Positions 1 to 8,244 of a stretch of 51,740 nucleotides of DNA are shown in pieces (positions within the stretch are counted from its first letter, which is position 1; each line of letters opens with the position of its first letter). The stretch lies in NCBI GenBank assembly GCA_024681855.1, contig JAILAB010000057.1, positions 1 through 51,740 of the forward strand, read 5' to 3'. A program made the position numbers and the translations under genes. The stretch comes from Elusimicrobiales bacterium. Its GTDB lineage: Bacteria > Elusimicrobiota > Elusimicrobia > Elusimicrobiales > UBA9959. The notes under the pieces are model-generated. The model was not told where the DNA came from. It searched no databases and saw nothing but the letters and a program-made list of their open reading frames with translations.

Positions 1-171
1 GGGATTTGACCTGGCTCTTACTTCAACAAATACTGTTATGCCGTCTTTTTCAGCAATTATATCTATTTCTCCCATGCGCGGGCAAGCCCAGTTTCTAGCT
101 ATGACCTCATATCCTTCTGAAATAAGAAATTTTGCAGCCTGTTCCTCGTAAATTATTCCTTTCTTATTCAT
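1..171 (-). CDS. yraN: YraN/UPF0102 family protein, C-terminus outside window
   Basis: The first 57 codons read MNKKGIIYEEQAAKFLISEG and continue with a segment containing GEIDIIAEKDG and VFVEVRARS, the hallmark of the UPF0102 (YraN) nuclease-like fold: a GEID acid followed by an E-V-R/K strand, as in the restriction-endonuclease-like superfamily. The start is the only ATG in a sensible place, 23 bases after the rnhB stop. rnhB-yraN is a common bacterial order. The substrate of YraN proteins is not settled. The gene runs off the left edge, so its length and C-terminus cannot be judged. Confidence 0.88.
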   Translation of the reverse strand, partial: MNKKGIIYEEQAAKFLISEGYEVIARNWACPRMGEIDIIAEKDGITVFVEVRARSNP

Positions 172-194
172 GTTTTAAAGAATTTCAGCAGAAG

Positions 195-965
195 TTAAAA
201 GAGCTCTGGCTGGAAGCATTCCTTTTTATGTTTTTTATTACGGCTTTGCCTTGCGCGCATTTTATTATCCCCAGCATTTGTTTTGAAGGATAAAGACGGA
301 AACATTGTCTTAAGCGGGGCAAAAGTCATGCGATGCTCAGGGCATGGGCCAAAGGAAGAGATAGCCCTGATATGCTCCTGAGTGCCATATCCTTTATGTT
401 TGGAAAAGCCATATTCGGGATATTTCTCAGAAAGCAAATCCATCCACCTGTCTCTGATTACTTTTGCGAAGATGCTGGCAGCAGCTACTGCGGCAGACTT
501 TGCATCACCGCCTATCAGCTCCTGCTGCCATATATGCCCGGCATTTCTCATTTTGTGATTGCCGTCAATCAAAACCAGCGTTCTTTCCGGGATAAAATTA
601 AGCTCAGGAAGGCATTTAAGACAAATGAAAAGCCTGTTACAGGCCTGAAGCATGGAATTAAGCGCAGCTGAAAGAATATCAGTTTTGTCAATCTCAGCAG
701 CTGTAGCCCAGCCAAAGCCGAATTTAACGCCGCAGCTAAGCATAAATGAAAAAGCTTTCTCCCTTTTTAGGGGAGAAAGCTTTTTACTGTCATTGATAAT
801 GCTATCCAGCTTATCGTAAGCATGGAGGGGAATAAAGGCCGCGCATGCTGTCACTGGCCCTGCCAGCGGGCCGCGGCCGGCCTCATCAATTCCTACAATA
901 TGAACAGCTTTTTTTTCCTTTGCCAACTCAATATCGAATCTGCAAAGAGACACTTCTGGCGACAC
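195..965 (-). CDS. rnhB: Ribonuclease HII
   Basis: Ribonuclease HII cleaves the RNA strand of RNA-DNA hybrids and starts removal of single ribonucleotides from DNA. The family signature GIDEAGRGPLAGP is at residues 25-37, with the first two catalytic acids D27 and E28. The third acid lies in VLIDGNHK and the fourth in FAKVIRDRWMD. The 256-residue length includes about 25 extra basic C-terminal residues (KMRARQSRNKKHKKE). The start is a GTG; another GTG lies three codons downstream. It lies between rplS and yraN in the usual rpsP-trmD-rplS-rnhB order and is probably expressed from the same transcript. Confidence 0.97.
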   Translation of the reverse strand: MSPEVSLCRFDIELAKEKKAVHIVGIDEAGRGPLAGPVTACAAFIPLHAYDKLDSIINDSKKLSPLKREKAFSFMLSCGVKFGFGWATAAEIDKTDILSAALNSMLQACNRLFICLKCLPELNFIPERTLVLIDGNHKMRNAGHIWQQELIGGDAKSAAVAAASIFAKVIRDRWMDLLSEKYPEYGFSKHKGYGTQEHIRAISSFGPCPEHRMTFAPLKTMFPSLSFKTNAGDNKMRARQSRNKKHKKECFQPELF

Positions 966-990
966 TATCCTGAGAAAACTGCGCCAAAAA

Positions 991-1377
991 TTACTTAGCT
1001 TCAGCGTTATTTGCTTTATCTTCTGAAGCAGCTTCTTCCTTCCTTTTAACTTCCTGAAGTCTAGCTGCCTTGCCTTTTAATTCGCGAAGGTAAAAAAGCT
1101 TAGCTCTGCGAACTTTGCCGGACTTAACCACTTCTATTTTGTCAATTCTTGGTGAGTGTACGGGGAAAACGCGTTCCACTCCTACGCCGTAAGAAATTTT
1201 GCGCACGGTAAAAGTCTCTGATGCTCCGCTTCCGCGGCGGGCAATTACCACTCCGTCAAAAATCTGTATTCTTTCGCTGTCGCCTTCAACGACCTTTGTG
1301 TGCACTTTAACCGTATCGCCGGGTTCAAAACGGACATTGACTTCCTTCATACCCAAATGTTTAGCGATGTTATTCAT
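991..1377 (-). CDS. rplS: Large-subunit ribosomal protein bL19
   Basis: bL19 sits at the interface of the two ribosomal subunits. Recognisable segments are the N-terminal [17 protein letters not shown], the central [16 protein letters not shown] and [17 protein letters not shown], and [20 protein letters not shown]. The core ends near residue 107; the remaining 20 residues are a charged tail ([20 protein letters not shown]). The ATG overlaps the trmD stop by 4 bases, and an AGGAGG Shine-Dalgarno sequence lies inside the end of trmD. The two genes are therefore co-transcribed and probably translationally coupled. Confidence 0.98.
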   Translation of the reverse strand: MNNIAKHLGMKEVNVRFEPGDTVKVHTKVVEGDSERIQIFDGVVIARRGSGASETFTVRKISYGVGVERVFPVHSPRIDKIEVVKSGKVRRAKLFYLRELKGKAARLQEVKRKEEAASEDKANNAEAK

Positions 1378-2096
1378 ACTGCTTTCCTCCTATGTTTAAA
1401 AACTTTCTTTTTCTTCTCTGATGATTTCTTTTGCTCTTTTTTCAGCGAAGGCTGTCCTGAAGTAAGTTCTTCTGCTTTCTGCCTGCGCCATTCGTCAATC
1501 TTCTTATGATTGCCGCTTAAAAGAGTTTCCGGCACTGCCTGTCCTCTCCAAACCGCCGGTCTGGTATACTGAGGAGCTTCCATAAGGCCGTCTGTAAATG
1601 TTTCATTTACAGTGGCTTCTTCTTTTTTCAGCACTCCGGGTATAAGCCTTGTTATGGCATCTATTACCACTACCGCAGCCGGCTCGCCGCCTGTAAGGAC
1701 ATAATTTCCTATTGAAAGCTGCATATCCGCAAGCGGGGTAACCCTGTCATCTATGCCTTCATAGTGGCCGCATATAAAAACTAGCCGTTTTTTTTTGGCC
1801 AATGCCTTAGCTGTTTCCTGATTGAAGGTTTGTCCCTTTGGCGTAAGGAGAATTACATAAGAAGTTTTTTTTCTTACTTTTTCCAAAGCGCGGCAAATTG
1901 GTTCAGCTTTCATGAGCATTCCTGCCCCGCCGCCATAAGGTCTGTCATCAACAGTGCGATGCCTGTCTTCAGTAAAATCACGCGGATTAACAAAACTGAG
2001 CTTAAGATATTTTTCTTTTCTAGCTCGGCCTGTTATGCTTTCCGAAAGAGACATATCAACCAGTTTCGGAAAAAGCGTTATTACATCCACGTTCAT
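1374..2096 (-). CDS. trmD: tRNA (guanine-N1)-methyltransferase TrmD
   Basis: TrmD uses S-adenosylmethionine to make m1G37 in tRNAs, which prevents frameshifting. The SPOUT/TrmD family is clear from [12 protein letters not shown] at the N-terminus, [18 protein letters not shown] near residues 50-67, the knot segment [13 protein letters not shown] and [16 protein letters not shown]. The C-terminal domain contains [27 protein letters not shown]. The last 30 residues are a lysine-rich tail ([13 protein letters not shown]), unusual for TrmD. The gene starts 24 bases after khpA without a visible Shine-Dalgarno sequence. The rimM gene that often separates khpA and trmD is absent. Confidence 0.97.
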   Translation of the reverse strand: MNVDVITLFPKLVDMSLSESITGRARKEKYLKLSFVNPRDFTEDRHRTVDDRPYGGGAGMLMKAEPICRALEKVRKKTSYVILLTPKGQTFNQETAKALAKKKRLVFICGHYEGIDDRVTPLADMQLSIGNYVLTGGEPAAVVVIDAITRLIPGVLKKEEATVNETFTDGLMEAPQYTRPAVWRGQAVPETLLSGNHKKIDEWRRQKAEELTSGQPSLKKEQKKSSEKKKKVFKHRRKAV

Positions 2097-2120
2097 GTTT
2101 CAAAGAACGATCAGAGAAGA

Positions 2121-2348
2121 TCAATCAATATCCAGGTAAACTTTGCGATTTTGCCTGGCTGCCACGGCTTGAAGAATAGAGCGCATGGCTTTTATAACGC
2201 GCCCTTCCTTGCCTATTATCTTGCCGCGGTCAGAACTGCTAAGCGCCAGCTTGAAACGCGTAATATTTCCGTCTTCGGAAACGCCTATTTTCACTGACTG
2301 AGGGTCCTCAGCCAGAGAACCCACTAAATACATTAAAACTTCCTTCAT
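2121..2348 (-). CDS. khpA: KH-domain RNA-binding protein KhpA
   Basis: This 75-residue protein is almost entirely one KH domain. It has the nucleic-acid-binding GxxG loop in GKIIGKEGRVIKAMRSIL and ends YLDID, typical of the YlqC/KhpA family. KhpA binds RNA, in several bacteria together with KhpB. I chose the internal ATG at 2348 (MKEVLMYLVGSL) because family members start there; the longer open frame would overlap the end of rpsP with 27 arginine- and serine-rich residues. Its place between rpsP and trmD is the standard one. Confidence 0.93.
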   Translation of the reverse strand: MKEVLMYLVGSLAEDPQSVKIGVSEDGNITRFKLALSSSDRGKIIGKEGRVIKAMRSILQAVAARQNRKVYLDID

Positions 2349-2370
2349 TGCCGTTTTAAGCCGCCTGAGA

Positions 2371-2661
2371 TTATTTCTTTTCTTCCTGCTTCTCTGACTG
2401 CTCCGCTCTTGCTGCGGCCTTATTAGCACGGACTATAAGTGAAGCTACTGTTTCTGAAGGCTTTGCGCCATTCTTCTGCCAATACTCCAGCTTCTCGGCA
2501 TTTATTATGACCTTTTCCTTGTCTTTTTCTGCTTTCGGATTATAATGACCGATAACCTCTAGAGGTTGAGCGCGGGGGCCGCTGGTTTTCTCTATTGCTA
2601 CAATGCGATAATGCGGCTGTACGCGTTTGCCGATTCTCTGAAGCCTTAATACTACTGCCAT
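2371..2661 (-). CDS. rpsP: Small-subunit ribosomal protein bS16
   Basis: bS16 is an assembly protein of the 30S subunit. The start MAVVLRLQRIGKRVQPHYRI and the segment GPRAQPLEVIGHYNP are diagnostic. The ATG at 2661 is preceded by an excellent Shine-Dalgarno sequence (TAAGGAGGAATACACA), which decides this start over an upstream in-frame codon. The last 20 residues are an alanine/glutamate/lysine tail. It is the first gene of the rpsP-khpA-trmD-rplS-rnhB-yraN unit and has its own promoter and leader. Confidence 0.98.
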   Translation of the reverse strand: MAVVLRLQRIGKRVQPHYRIVAIEKTSGPRAQPLEVIGHYNPKAEKDKEKVIINAEKLEYWQKNGAKPSETVASLIVRANKAAARAEQSEKQEEKK

Positions 2662-2695
2662 TTGTGTATTCCTCCTTACAACTGCTAAAAACAAT

Positions 2696-2732
2696 GCGGC
2701 ATGAACATAAGCCGCCTTACTCTGTAATTATA
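2696..2732 (-). promoter_or_regulatory. Promoter and leader hairpin of the rpsP operon
   Basis: Reading the minus strand, a consensus -10 box TATAAT lies at 2732-2727, about 66 bases before the rpsP ATG. Just downstream, the leader RNA can form a hairpin with stem GCGGC/GCCGC (2715-2711 with 2700-2696). No strong -35 box is visible; TTTACA at 2757-2752 has a long spacer of 19. The hairpin could be an attenuator or a site of ribosomal-protein feedback, but that is inference. Confidence 0.55.
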
Positions 2733-2747
2733 GTAAATTTTGAAGCT

Positions 2748-3428
2748 TTATTGTAAATTATTTAAGTCCTGTCTTATTTTTTCAATAAGAGCAGCCGGAT
2801 TGCTGTTTTTAAAAAGAGCGCTTCCCATGACTAGAGAATCTGCTCCGGCTGCGGCGGCATCAATGGCTGTATGCTCATTTATTCCTCCATCAGCCTGCAG
2901 CCATATCTTACGCCCGGTTTTGTCAATCATTCGCCTTATCTCTGAGATTTTAGGAAGCATGCCTGCCATGAATTTTTGGCCTCCGAAGCCGGGCTCAACT
3001 GTCATTACAAGAATAAGGTCTGCCTTATCCAGGAAAGGGATTATTTTCTCCGCTGGTGTACAAGGCTTAACGGAAACTCCTGCTAATATGCCAAGGGAGT
3101 GAATCTTATCAATGGCCTTAATAGGGGATTCCGCTTCCGCATGCACCGTGATCAGATCCGCCCCGGCCTTAGCAAAAGGCTCAGCATAATCAGCAGGCTT
3201 ATTAATCATGAGATGAGCATCAATGCAAAGCGGAGAGCATTTTTTTACAGCAGGTATAAGCAGCGGGCCAAAACTGATATTAGGAACAAATGCTCCATCC
3301 ATTACATCAAAATGTATCCAGCCTGCGCCATCATTAATCGGGGCAAGGCTGCTTTTCAAATCAGAAAAATCCGCTGAAAGCACCGAAGGCGCTATCACAG
3401 CCTTGCCAAAAGGGAGGGGAAAACTCAT
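2748..3428 (-). CDS. rpe: Ribulose-phosphate 3-epimerase
   Basis: This enzyme interconverts ribulose 5-phosphate and xylulose 5-phosphate in the pentose phosphate pathway. The TIM-barrel signatures are visible: IAPSVLSADFSDL with the catalytic Asp, IHFDVMDGAFVPNISFGP with metal-binding His and Asp, IDAHLMI, VMTVEPGFGGQKFM, WLQADGGI with the second catalytic Asp, and a phosphate-binding VMGSALF near the C-terminus. At 226 residues it is the usual length. The ATG overlaps the upstream PASTA gene stop by 4 bases, so the two are co-transcribed. Confidence 0.97.
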   Translation of the reverse strand: MSFPLPFGKAVIAPSVLSADFSDLKSSLAPINDGAGWIHFDVMDGAFVPNISFGPLLIPAVKKCSPLCIDAHLMINKPADYAEPFAKAGADLITVHAEAESPIKAIDKIHSLGILAGVSVKPCTPAEKIIPFLDKADLILVMTVEPGFGGQKFMAGMLPKISEIRRMIDKTGRKIWLQADGGINEHTAIDAAAAGADSLVMGSALFKNSNPAALIEKIRQDLNNLQ

Positions 3429-4429
3429 TTTACCGGTCTCTCCTCTACAAGTATGCCGTTAACAAAAATGCGTATTTTCACTAGATCTTTTTTGGGTATG
3501 CTGATATCCACTTTGGAGCCGGGATCGCGCAAGCCATTGAAAACTTCCCTTTCTCCTTCCTTGCCTATGGAAACAATCCTTATGCTTCTCTGAGAACCTG
3601 TTGAAGACACTTCATACTTTATGTTATATTCGCCTTCCGCTGAAGCTTCTCTTTTCTTAGCGCTTACGGTAACCTTAACGCTGGACTTGCCATCTAATAA
3701 AGTATCAGGATCAGGGCTTTGGGCAAAAACCGTTCCTTTCGGAAAAGCGGACTTCGGATCTTCGGCATAGTTAACCTTGACGTCATTCTTAGATGCCCAT
3801 GCCGCAACAGCTTCGCGATCTTTCTGAAGGAAATCAGGCATCATTAATATGCCGCTTGGCGGAGCGCCGGCAGAAACCTTCACATTTACCATGGTATTCT
3901 TAGATACGCTAGTTTCAGGCTTAGGATCCTGGGACAGCACGGTGCCTTTCTCAACTCGCATTGAATATCCTTCGCTCACTTCGCCTAAGCTAAGCTGGTT
4001 TTGGCGAAGAAGCAGCTCCGCATTGCGCAGGGAAAGGCCTGAAAGAGTCGGAGTAAATACTGATTCTCCGCCCTTGCTTACGGTTATCCTTACTGTTTTT
4101 CCTTCGCGGACAGTTGTGCCTACGGCAGGAAGCTGCTTTATAACCGTGCCTATGGGCTCTGACTCTTTGAACTCATATTTTTCTATATAAACCGAAAGCT
4201 TGTTATCTGAAAGAACCTGAAGCGCGTTAACTGAAGATTTGCCTGTTATGTCCGGCACAATAACTTCAGGCTTGTTATGTATTACGGCTTCAGCAAGCCA
4301 GCCATAGAGCCAGTATCCGAATACGCATATCAAAAATACAGCCGTAATGGCTATAAGTATAAAATTGCGCCAGAATTTTTTTCCATTCCCGCTTTGGGAG
4401 GTCTTCTTTTCATTTGTAAATTCGTTCAT
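3425..4429 (-). CDS. Membrane-anchored PASTA-domain protein without kinase domain
   Basis: A short basic cytoplasmic N-terminus is followed by one membrane segment (about residues 20-45, FILIAITAVFLICVFGYWLYG). Three PASTA-like repeats follow at about 57-122, 123-190 and 191-260, with the typical starts VIVPDITG, FTPTLSGLS and LMMPDFLQK and endings VRITVSKGG, VNVKVSAG and VKVTVSA. A C-terminal beta-rich stretch of about 75 residues is not recognised. PASTA domains bind peptidoglycan fragments or muropeptides. The order def-fmt-PASTA-rpe resembles the def-fmt-(rsmB)-(phosphatase)-PASTA kinase-rsgA-rpe block of Gram-positive bacteria, but here no kinase domain precedes the membrane segment. A good GGAGAAG site precedes the ATG. 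Confidence 0.85.
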   Translation of the reverse strand: MNEFTNEKKTSQSGNGKKFWRNFILIAITAVFLICVFGYWLYGWLAEAVIHNKPEVIVPDITGKSSVNALQVLSDNKLSVYIEKYEFKESEPIGTVIKQLPAVGTTVREGKTVRITVSKGGESVFTPTLSGLSLRNAELLLRQNQLSLGEVSEGYSMRVEKGTVLSQDPKPETSVSKNTMVNVKVSAGAPPSGILMMPDFLQKDREAVAAWASKNDVKVNYAEDPKSAFPKGTVFAQSPDPDTLLDGKSSVKVTVSAKKREASAEGEYNIKYEVSSTGSQRSIRIVSIGKEGEREVFNGLRDPGSKVDISIPKKDLVKIRIFVNGILVEERPVK

Positions 4430-4459
4430 GTCTTCTCCTGCAAAAATAAGAGCAAAAAT

Positions 4460-5410
4460 TTATAAAAAACTGCCTGCTTTAAGCCTAAGTCCATTCAGAA
4501 AATCACAACCTTTCATGACTTTCTTTCCTTCCGGCTTTACTTCTTTTACATAAAGAGCGCCTAAGGCACATTTTACATAAAAGCCTCCGTTTTTTTCCAC
4601 CTTGAATATTTGTCCGGCAGAATACTGGCCGTCAAAATCTTCATGCGCGCTGGCAGAGAAAACCTGCACGGACTGAGGCTTCCTGCCAGGCATATTAAGC
4701 ATAAAGCGCGCACGCGGGCCGCAGGAAAGCCCCCTTATTTTATTATATATGGATAAGGCATCTCCTGAAAAATCAAATAAGGCATCGGAAGAGGAGAGCA
4801 TCGGAGCGGAAGATGCCTGGCCAGACTGAGGAATGCGGGGGGCCTTGCCTTCCGCACACAAAAACAGCGCTTCCTTAAGCATTGAGGTTCCGATATCTGT
4901 CATTTTAGCGAACAGGGAGACAGCATCATCGCTAATGTCAATAGGCATAGCTCGGCTCATAAGAATATCGCCTGTGTCCATGCCCTTATCCAGCCAAAAT
5001 ATAGTAACCCCGCTTTCTTTCTCTCCGTCCATTATCGCCCGCTGCACGGGTGCAGCGCCGCGATATTTGGGCAGAAGAGAAAAATGCACATTGATAAAGC
5101 CCTGGCTTGCAATGGCTAGAGTCTCTTCAAGTATTATGCGCCCATATGCGCAAGTAATGGCGAGATCAGGCTTTATTTTCTCTATGATAGAATGTATTTC
5201 CTTTTTTTTAGCCGGCTTAAACACCGGGATTCCAGATTCTTTCGCCTTAATGCTCACAGGCGAAGGCATAAGCTTAAGCCCCCTGCCGGAAGGACGGTCA
5301 GGCTGGGATATTGCGGCAACCAAATCACAGCAAGGGCTGGCCAATGCCGTTTCAAGGAACGGCACGGCTATGCCGGGAGTTCCAAGAAAAACAGTCCTGA
5401 TCCTTTTCAT
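4460..5410 (-). CDS. fmt: Methionyl-tRNA formyltransferase
   Basis: Fmt formylates the methionine on initiator tRNA using 10-formyltetrahydrofolate. The N-terminal domain starts with RTVFLGTPGIAVPFLE. It contains the folate/catalytic segment INVHFSLLPKYRGAAPVQRAIMDGEKESGVTI in which Asn, His and the SLLP(K)YRG loop are conserved, followed by MDTGDIL. A smaller C-terminal OB-like domain follows from about residue 210. At 316 residues it has the usual length. It overlaps the def stop by 4 bases, forming the classic def-fmt pair. Confidence 0.97.
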   Translation of the reverse strand: MKRIRTVFLGTPGIAVPFLETALASPCCDLVAAISQPDRPSGRGLKLMPSPVSIKAKESGIPVFKPAKKKEIHSIIEKIKPDLAITCAYGRIILEETLAIASQGFINVHFSLLPKYRGAAPVQRAIMDGEKESGVTIFWLDKGMDTGDILMSRAMPIDISDDAVSLFAKMTDIGTSMLKEALFLCAEGKAPRIPQSGQASSAPMLSSSDALFDFSGDALSIYNKIRGLSCGPRARFMLNMPGRKPQSVQVFSASAHEDFDGQYSAGQIFKVEKNGGFYVKCALGALYVKEVKPEGKKVMKGCDFLNGLRLKAGSFL

Positions 5411-5940
5411 CTTTTCATATTCCTTTCGGTTTCGGCTTTAAGCCTGGAAAGAGCCGGCTTAATCTTAAGCCTGCTTATAGCTGATACCTTGTCAGTAAAA
5501 CATATACCGTCTAAATGATCCATTTCATGCTGGATGGCTTTGGCAAAAAGGCCTTCAGCATTTATCTCAACCGGCATGCCCTTTTCATTGAAGCAATGAA
5601 CTTTTACTTTCTGAAAGCGTTTTACCTTAGCAAAAATTCCTGGGAACGACAGGCAGCCTTCTTCCTCATTCATTTCGCCTGTTTTTTCTACAATAACAGG
5701 ATTTATAAGCACAGCATCAATGGTTTCACCCTCATCGCCTGACGGAATGCTTATTACTGCAAGACGCATGTCTAATCCGACCTGATTAGCAGCAAGGCCT
5801 ACGCCATGAGCCGCCTCCATAGTTTCAAACATATCTTCAATCACCGGCTGAAGTTTTTTCCTTATAATAGCAGGATCAACCGGTTTCATTTTACGCCTTA
5901 AAATAGGCTCGCCGTACTTATATATTTTCATTAGTGCCAT
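5407..5940 (-). CDS. def: Peptide deformylase
   Basis: Deformylase removes the formyl group from nascent proteins. All three motifs are present: GVGLAANQVG at 47-55, EEGCLSFPG with metal ligand C96, and QHEMDHLDG with ligands H138 and H142 and catalytic E139. At 177 residues it is of normal length. A GAAGGTG Shine-Dalgarno-like site lies before the ATG at 5940; the ATG three codons downstream (MKIYKYGEP) is an alternative start. It is the first gene of def-fmt-PASTA-rpe. Confidence 0.97.
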   Translation of the reverse strand: MALMKIYKYGEPILRRKMKPVDPAIIRKKLQPVIEDMFETMEAAHGVGLAANQVGLDMRLAVISIPSGDEGETIDAVLINPVIVEKTGEMNEEEGCLSFPGIFAKVKRFQKVKVHCFNEKGMPVEINAEGLFAKAIQHEMDHLDGICFTDKVSAISRLKIKPALSRLKAETERNMKR

Positions 5941-5978
5941 AAAACACCTTCAATATCATTATGCCTCAAAAAAATTCC

Positions 5979-6017
5979 CGCAGGCACTCAATAATATAAT
6001 TAAAGGACATGCCTGCG
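5979..6017 (-). terminator. Terminator after the APC permease gene
   Basis: The 8-bp arms CGCAGGCA (5979-5986) and TGCCTGCG (6010-6017) can pair around a 23-base loop. On the minus strand they are followed by GGAATTTTTTT. This placement, 20 bases after the permease stop and before def, fits a rho-independent terminator, although the loop is long. Confidence 0.55.
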
Positions 6018-6036
6018 CAGCTATTGTCTGGCTGTA

Positions 6037-8064
6037 TCATCTCATGCGATATGACATCTGCCTCCCAGCCCAAACGACCCTTGCCGTAACTTCATGGATT
6101 TCTTCTTCCGGCTTCTTAATCATTCCCCAGGCCATAGCCATTTTTTCAAGCTGCACTTCTGCGCCGCTTGCTCCTGAAACTCCCATGACGATTTCATTCG
6201 CTTTAAGGGCATGCGCAACCTGAGCTATGGAATAAAAAGGATCATTTGAGAAAACAAAAATAGGCTTAACAGTCTTGCCATATTTTTCCGCCATAAGTAT
6301 TACGGAGCGGAAGACCTCCCTATCTTCATCTGTCATTGTCTCTTCTCCGGCGTGAAGGCCTGCCGCTATTTTAGCGCTAAGAACAATTATGTCCGTATCG
6401 TCATCGTCTTCATTTTCAAGCACATAGGAAAGATGCACAAGGCTGTTCGGATTCCTTACCGGTATAAGTATGCGGCGGCTTCTCTTTAATTCACCGGCAA
6501 CTTTCAGTATATCCGACTCCATTCGCGTGTTCATTTTTTCTTCTTTATCATCATCCGGAGGAAGCAGCTGAGCTTTCCTTTCATTCATTTTTTCAGAAAT
6601 CTGGAAAATGATGAAGAATATTATGCTGAAGGAAACACCGCCTATGGTGGCTATCTTCTTTGTAAGCAGGTTCATGCCCACGACTGAAAGAAGAATGACA
6701 AAAACTATAGAAAGACCTATTGGAACATATACATTTCCGGCTTTTATGTTAAAAGGAAAGCGGAATTCTCTTTTTTCATCAGGTTTCTTAAACCTCAGAA
6801 TAATCATGGACAAAGTGTCAAAAGTAATGCTCCACAGAACTCCGAAGGCATAAGCCTCGCCGATGAGGAATATGTCTCCTCCGGAAAGGAAAATTGTCAA
6901 TATCTGAGCAGAGGCTACTATGTTTATCAGACGGTATGTTGTGCCGTATTTCGGGTGAAGCTGACGGAACCAGTCATGCAGGATTCCGTCTTCGGCTACC
7001 CGGTTAAGCACTCCGTTAGATCCAAAAAAAGAAGTGTTCACCGCTCCCACCAGCATTAATGCGCCTGAAAGAACAACCAGCGTCTGCATGGCTAGCCGTG
7101 CCACATAAGGTCCTTGAAGCTCCATGGCAAGGCCGCCCAGCATATTGTCTGCGTATTGCGGCATGTGTTCAGCAGGAATCACCAGCGCAGCCAGGAATGT
7201 GACCCCGCCAGTGAATATGATGCTGAAAATGAAAATAGTAATTACTGTTTTTTTTAGATTAGGATATTTAGGATCTTCCAAATCACGGTATACTTGCGCG
7301 AGAGTCTCAAGGCCGCTGAGCGCCACTATGGAATGTCCGAAAGCCATTATGAAGCCTATTATTCCGGCAGTCTTAAGCCATGGGATATTCTTAGTCCAGC
7401 CCAAAGCATGATCCGTAAGCTCCGGAAGAAAAGGAGGGAGAATTATATTATCGCGCTGGCAAAGAGTATATATTGACCAGCTTATAAGTATCACTGCAAC
7501 AACGGAAACGAAAGCTATTATTTTTACATTATTGTCAGATGACTCCTTCACGCCCCTAATATTGGCTCTCCAAAAATAAACAGTGACTGTTACTGCAAAA
7601 ACAACGGCAAATATTCTAGGGCTAATAGGCCAGTTTAACCCGGCAAGCGGAAGCAGGTTTGCCAATAATGCCCCAAGATAAATACCGGCTGTAACAGAGC
7701 TTATTGGCCCGGTAAGGATATAATCAAAAAGCAAGGCAGAAACAGAAAGCTTCGCCATTACGGAACCCATGGCTTCCCGCACAACCACATAAACGCCGCC
7801 GCGGGTGAACATTAGGCAGGATTCCATGTAAACGGAAAGCATTACCCCGGCAAACAGCATTACCCCAAGAACAAACCATGGGAATGCGGCGCCAAATGCG
7901 TTCATGGCTATGGAGCCTGAATAATATGCGCTTGATCCGAAATCACATAATACTATTGCCGCAGCTTTCCAAAAAGAAATGAAACTGAGCATGGCGGTGC
8001 TGAGAACAAAAACATGTTTCAATTTTCCGCCGGAAACAGGTAAAGTCTGCTGATTATTTTTCAT
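6037..8064 (-). CDS. APC-superfamily permease with C-terminal UspA-like domain
   Basis: The first 475 or so residues have about twelve hydrophobic segments. They resemble amino acid/polyamine/organocation permeases: an unwound first helix near FWKAAAIVLCDFGSSAYY, a helix-3-like FTRGGVYVVVREAMGS, and GHSIVALSGLETLAQVYRDLEDP in the middle. The substrate cannot be told. From about residue 525 a soluble domain starts with RRILIPVRNPNSLVHL and ends with ANEIVMGVSGASG, the universal-stress-protein fold, which in related transporters faces the cytoplasm as a regulatory domain. The next upstream gene encodes an EIIA-like protein, suggesting joint regulation. A TATTAT box lies 6 bases before the ATG and no Shine-Dalgarno site is visible, so the mRNA may be leaderless. 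Confidence 0.85.
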   Translation of the reverse strand: MKNNQQTLPVSGGKLKHVFVLSTAMLSFISFWKAAAIVLCDFGSSAYYSGSIAMNAFGAAFPWFVLGVMLFAGVMLSVYMESCLMFTRGGVYVVVREAMGSVMAKLSVSALLFDYILTGPISSVTAGIYLGALLANLLPLAGLNWPISPRIFAVVFAVTVTVYFWRANIRGVKESSDNNVKIIAFVSVVAVILISWSIYTLCQRDNIILPPFLPELTDHALGWTKNIPWLKTAGIIGFIMAFGHSIVALSGLETLAQVYRDLEDPKYPNLKKTVITIFIFSIIFTGGVTFLAALVIPAEHMPQYADNMLGGLAMELQGPYVARLAMQTLVVLSGALMLVGAVNTSFFGSNGVLNRVAEDGILHDWFRQLHPKYGTTYRLINIVASAQILTIFLSGGDIFLIGEAYAFGVLWSITFDTLSMIILRFKKPDEKREFRFPFNIKAGNVYVPIGLSIVFVILLSVVGMNLLTKKIATIGGVSFSIIFFIIFQISEKMNERKAQLLPPDDDKEEKMNTRMESDILKVAGELKRSRRILIPVRNPNSLVHLSYVLENEDDDDTDIIVLSAKIAAGLHAGEETMTDEDREVFRSVILMAEKYGKTVKPIFVFSNDPFYSIAQVAHALKANEIVMGVSGASGAEVQLEKMAMAWGMIKKPEEEIHEVTARVVWAGRQMSYRMR

Positions 8065-8244
8065 AGTCTGATAATATAATTATATATAATTCTCTAGAGC
8101 CTTATAAAGGCTGAATAAGGCATAACTGCTTCAAATTCTTTAATGAAAAATTGCTTAACATGAAGCCTTGGAGGCTCCAGCATGCTAATAAAAAACTTGA
8201 GCTTTCTTATGCAGCGATTTTGGAAAAACAGGAAATGCCAGACT

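Noticed and set aside
2349-2429. Longer khpA start
   Set aside because: It adds an Arg/Ser-rich stretch from the overlapping rpsP end that KhpA proteins lack.
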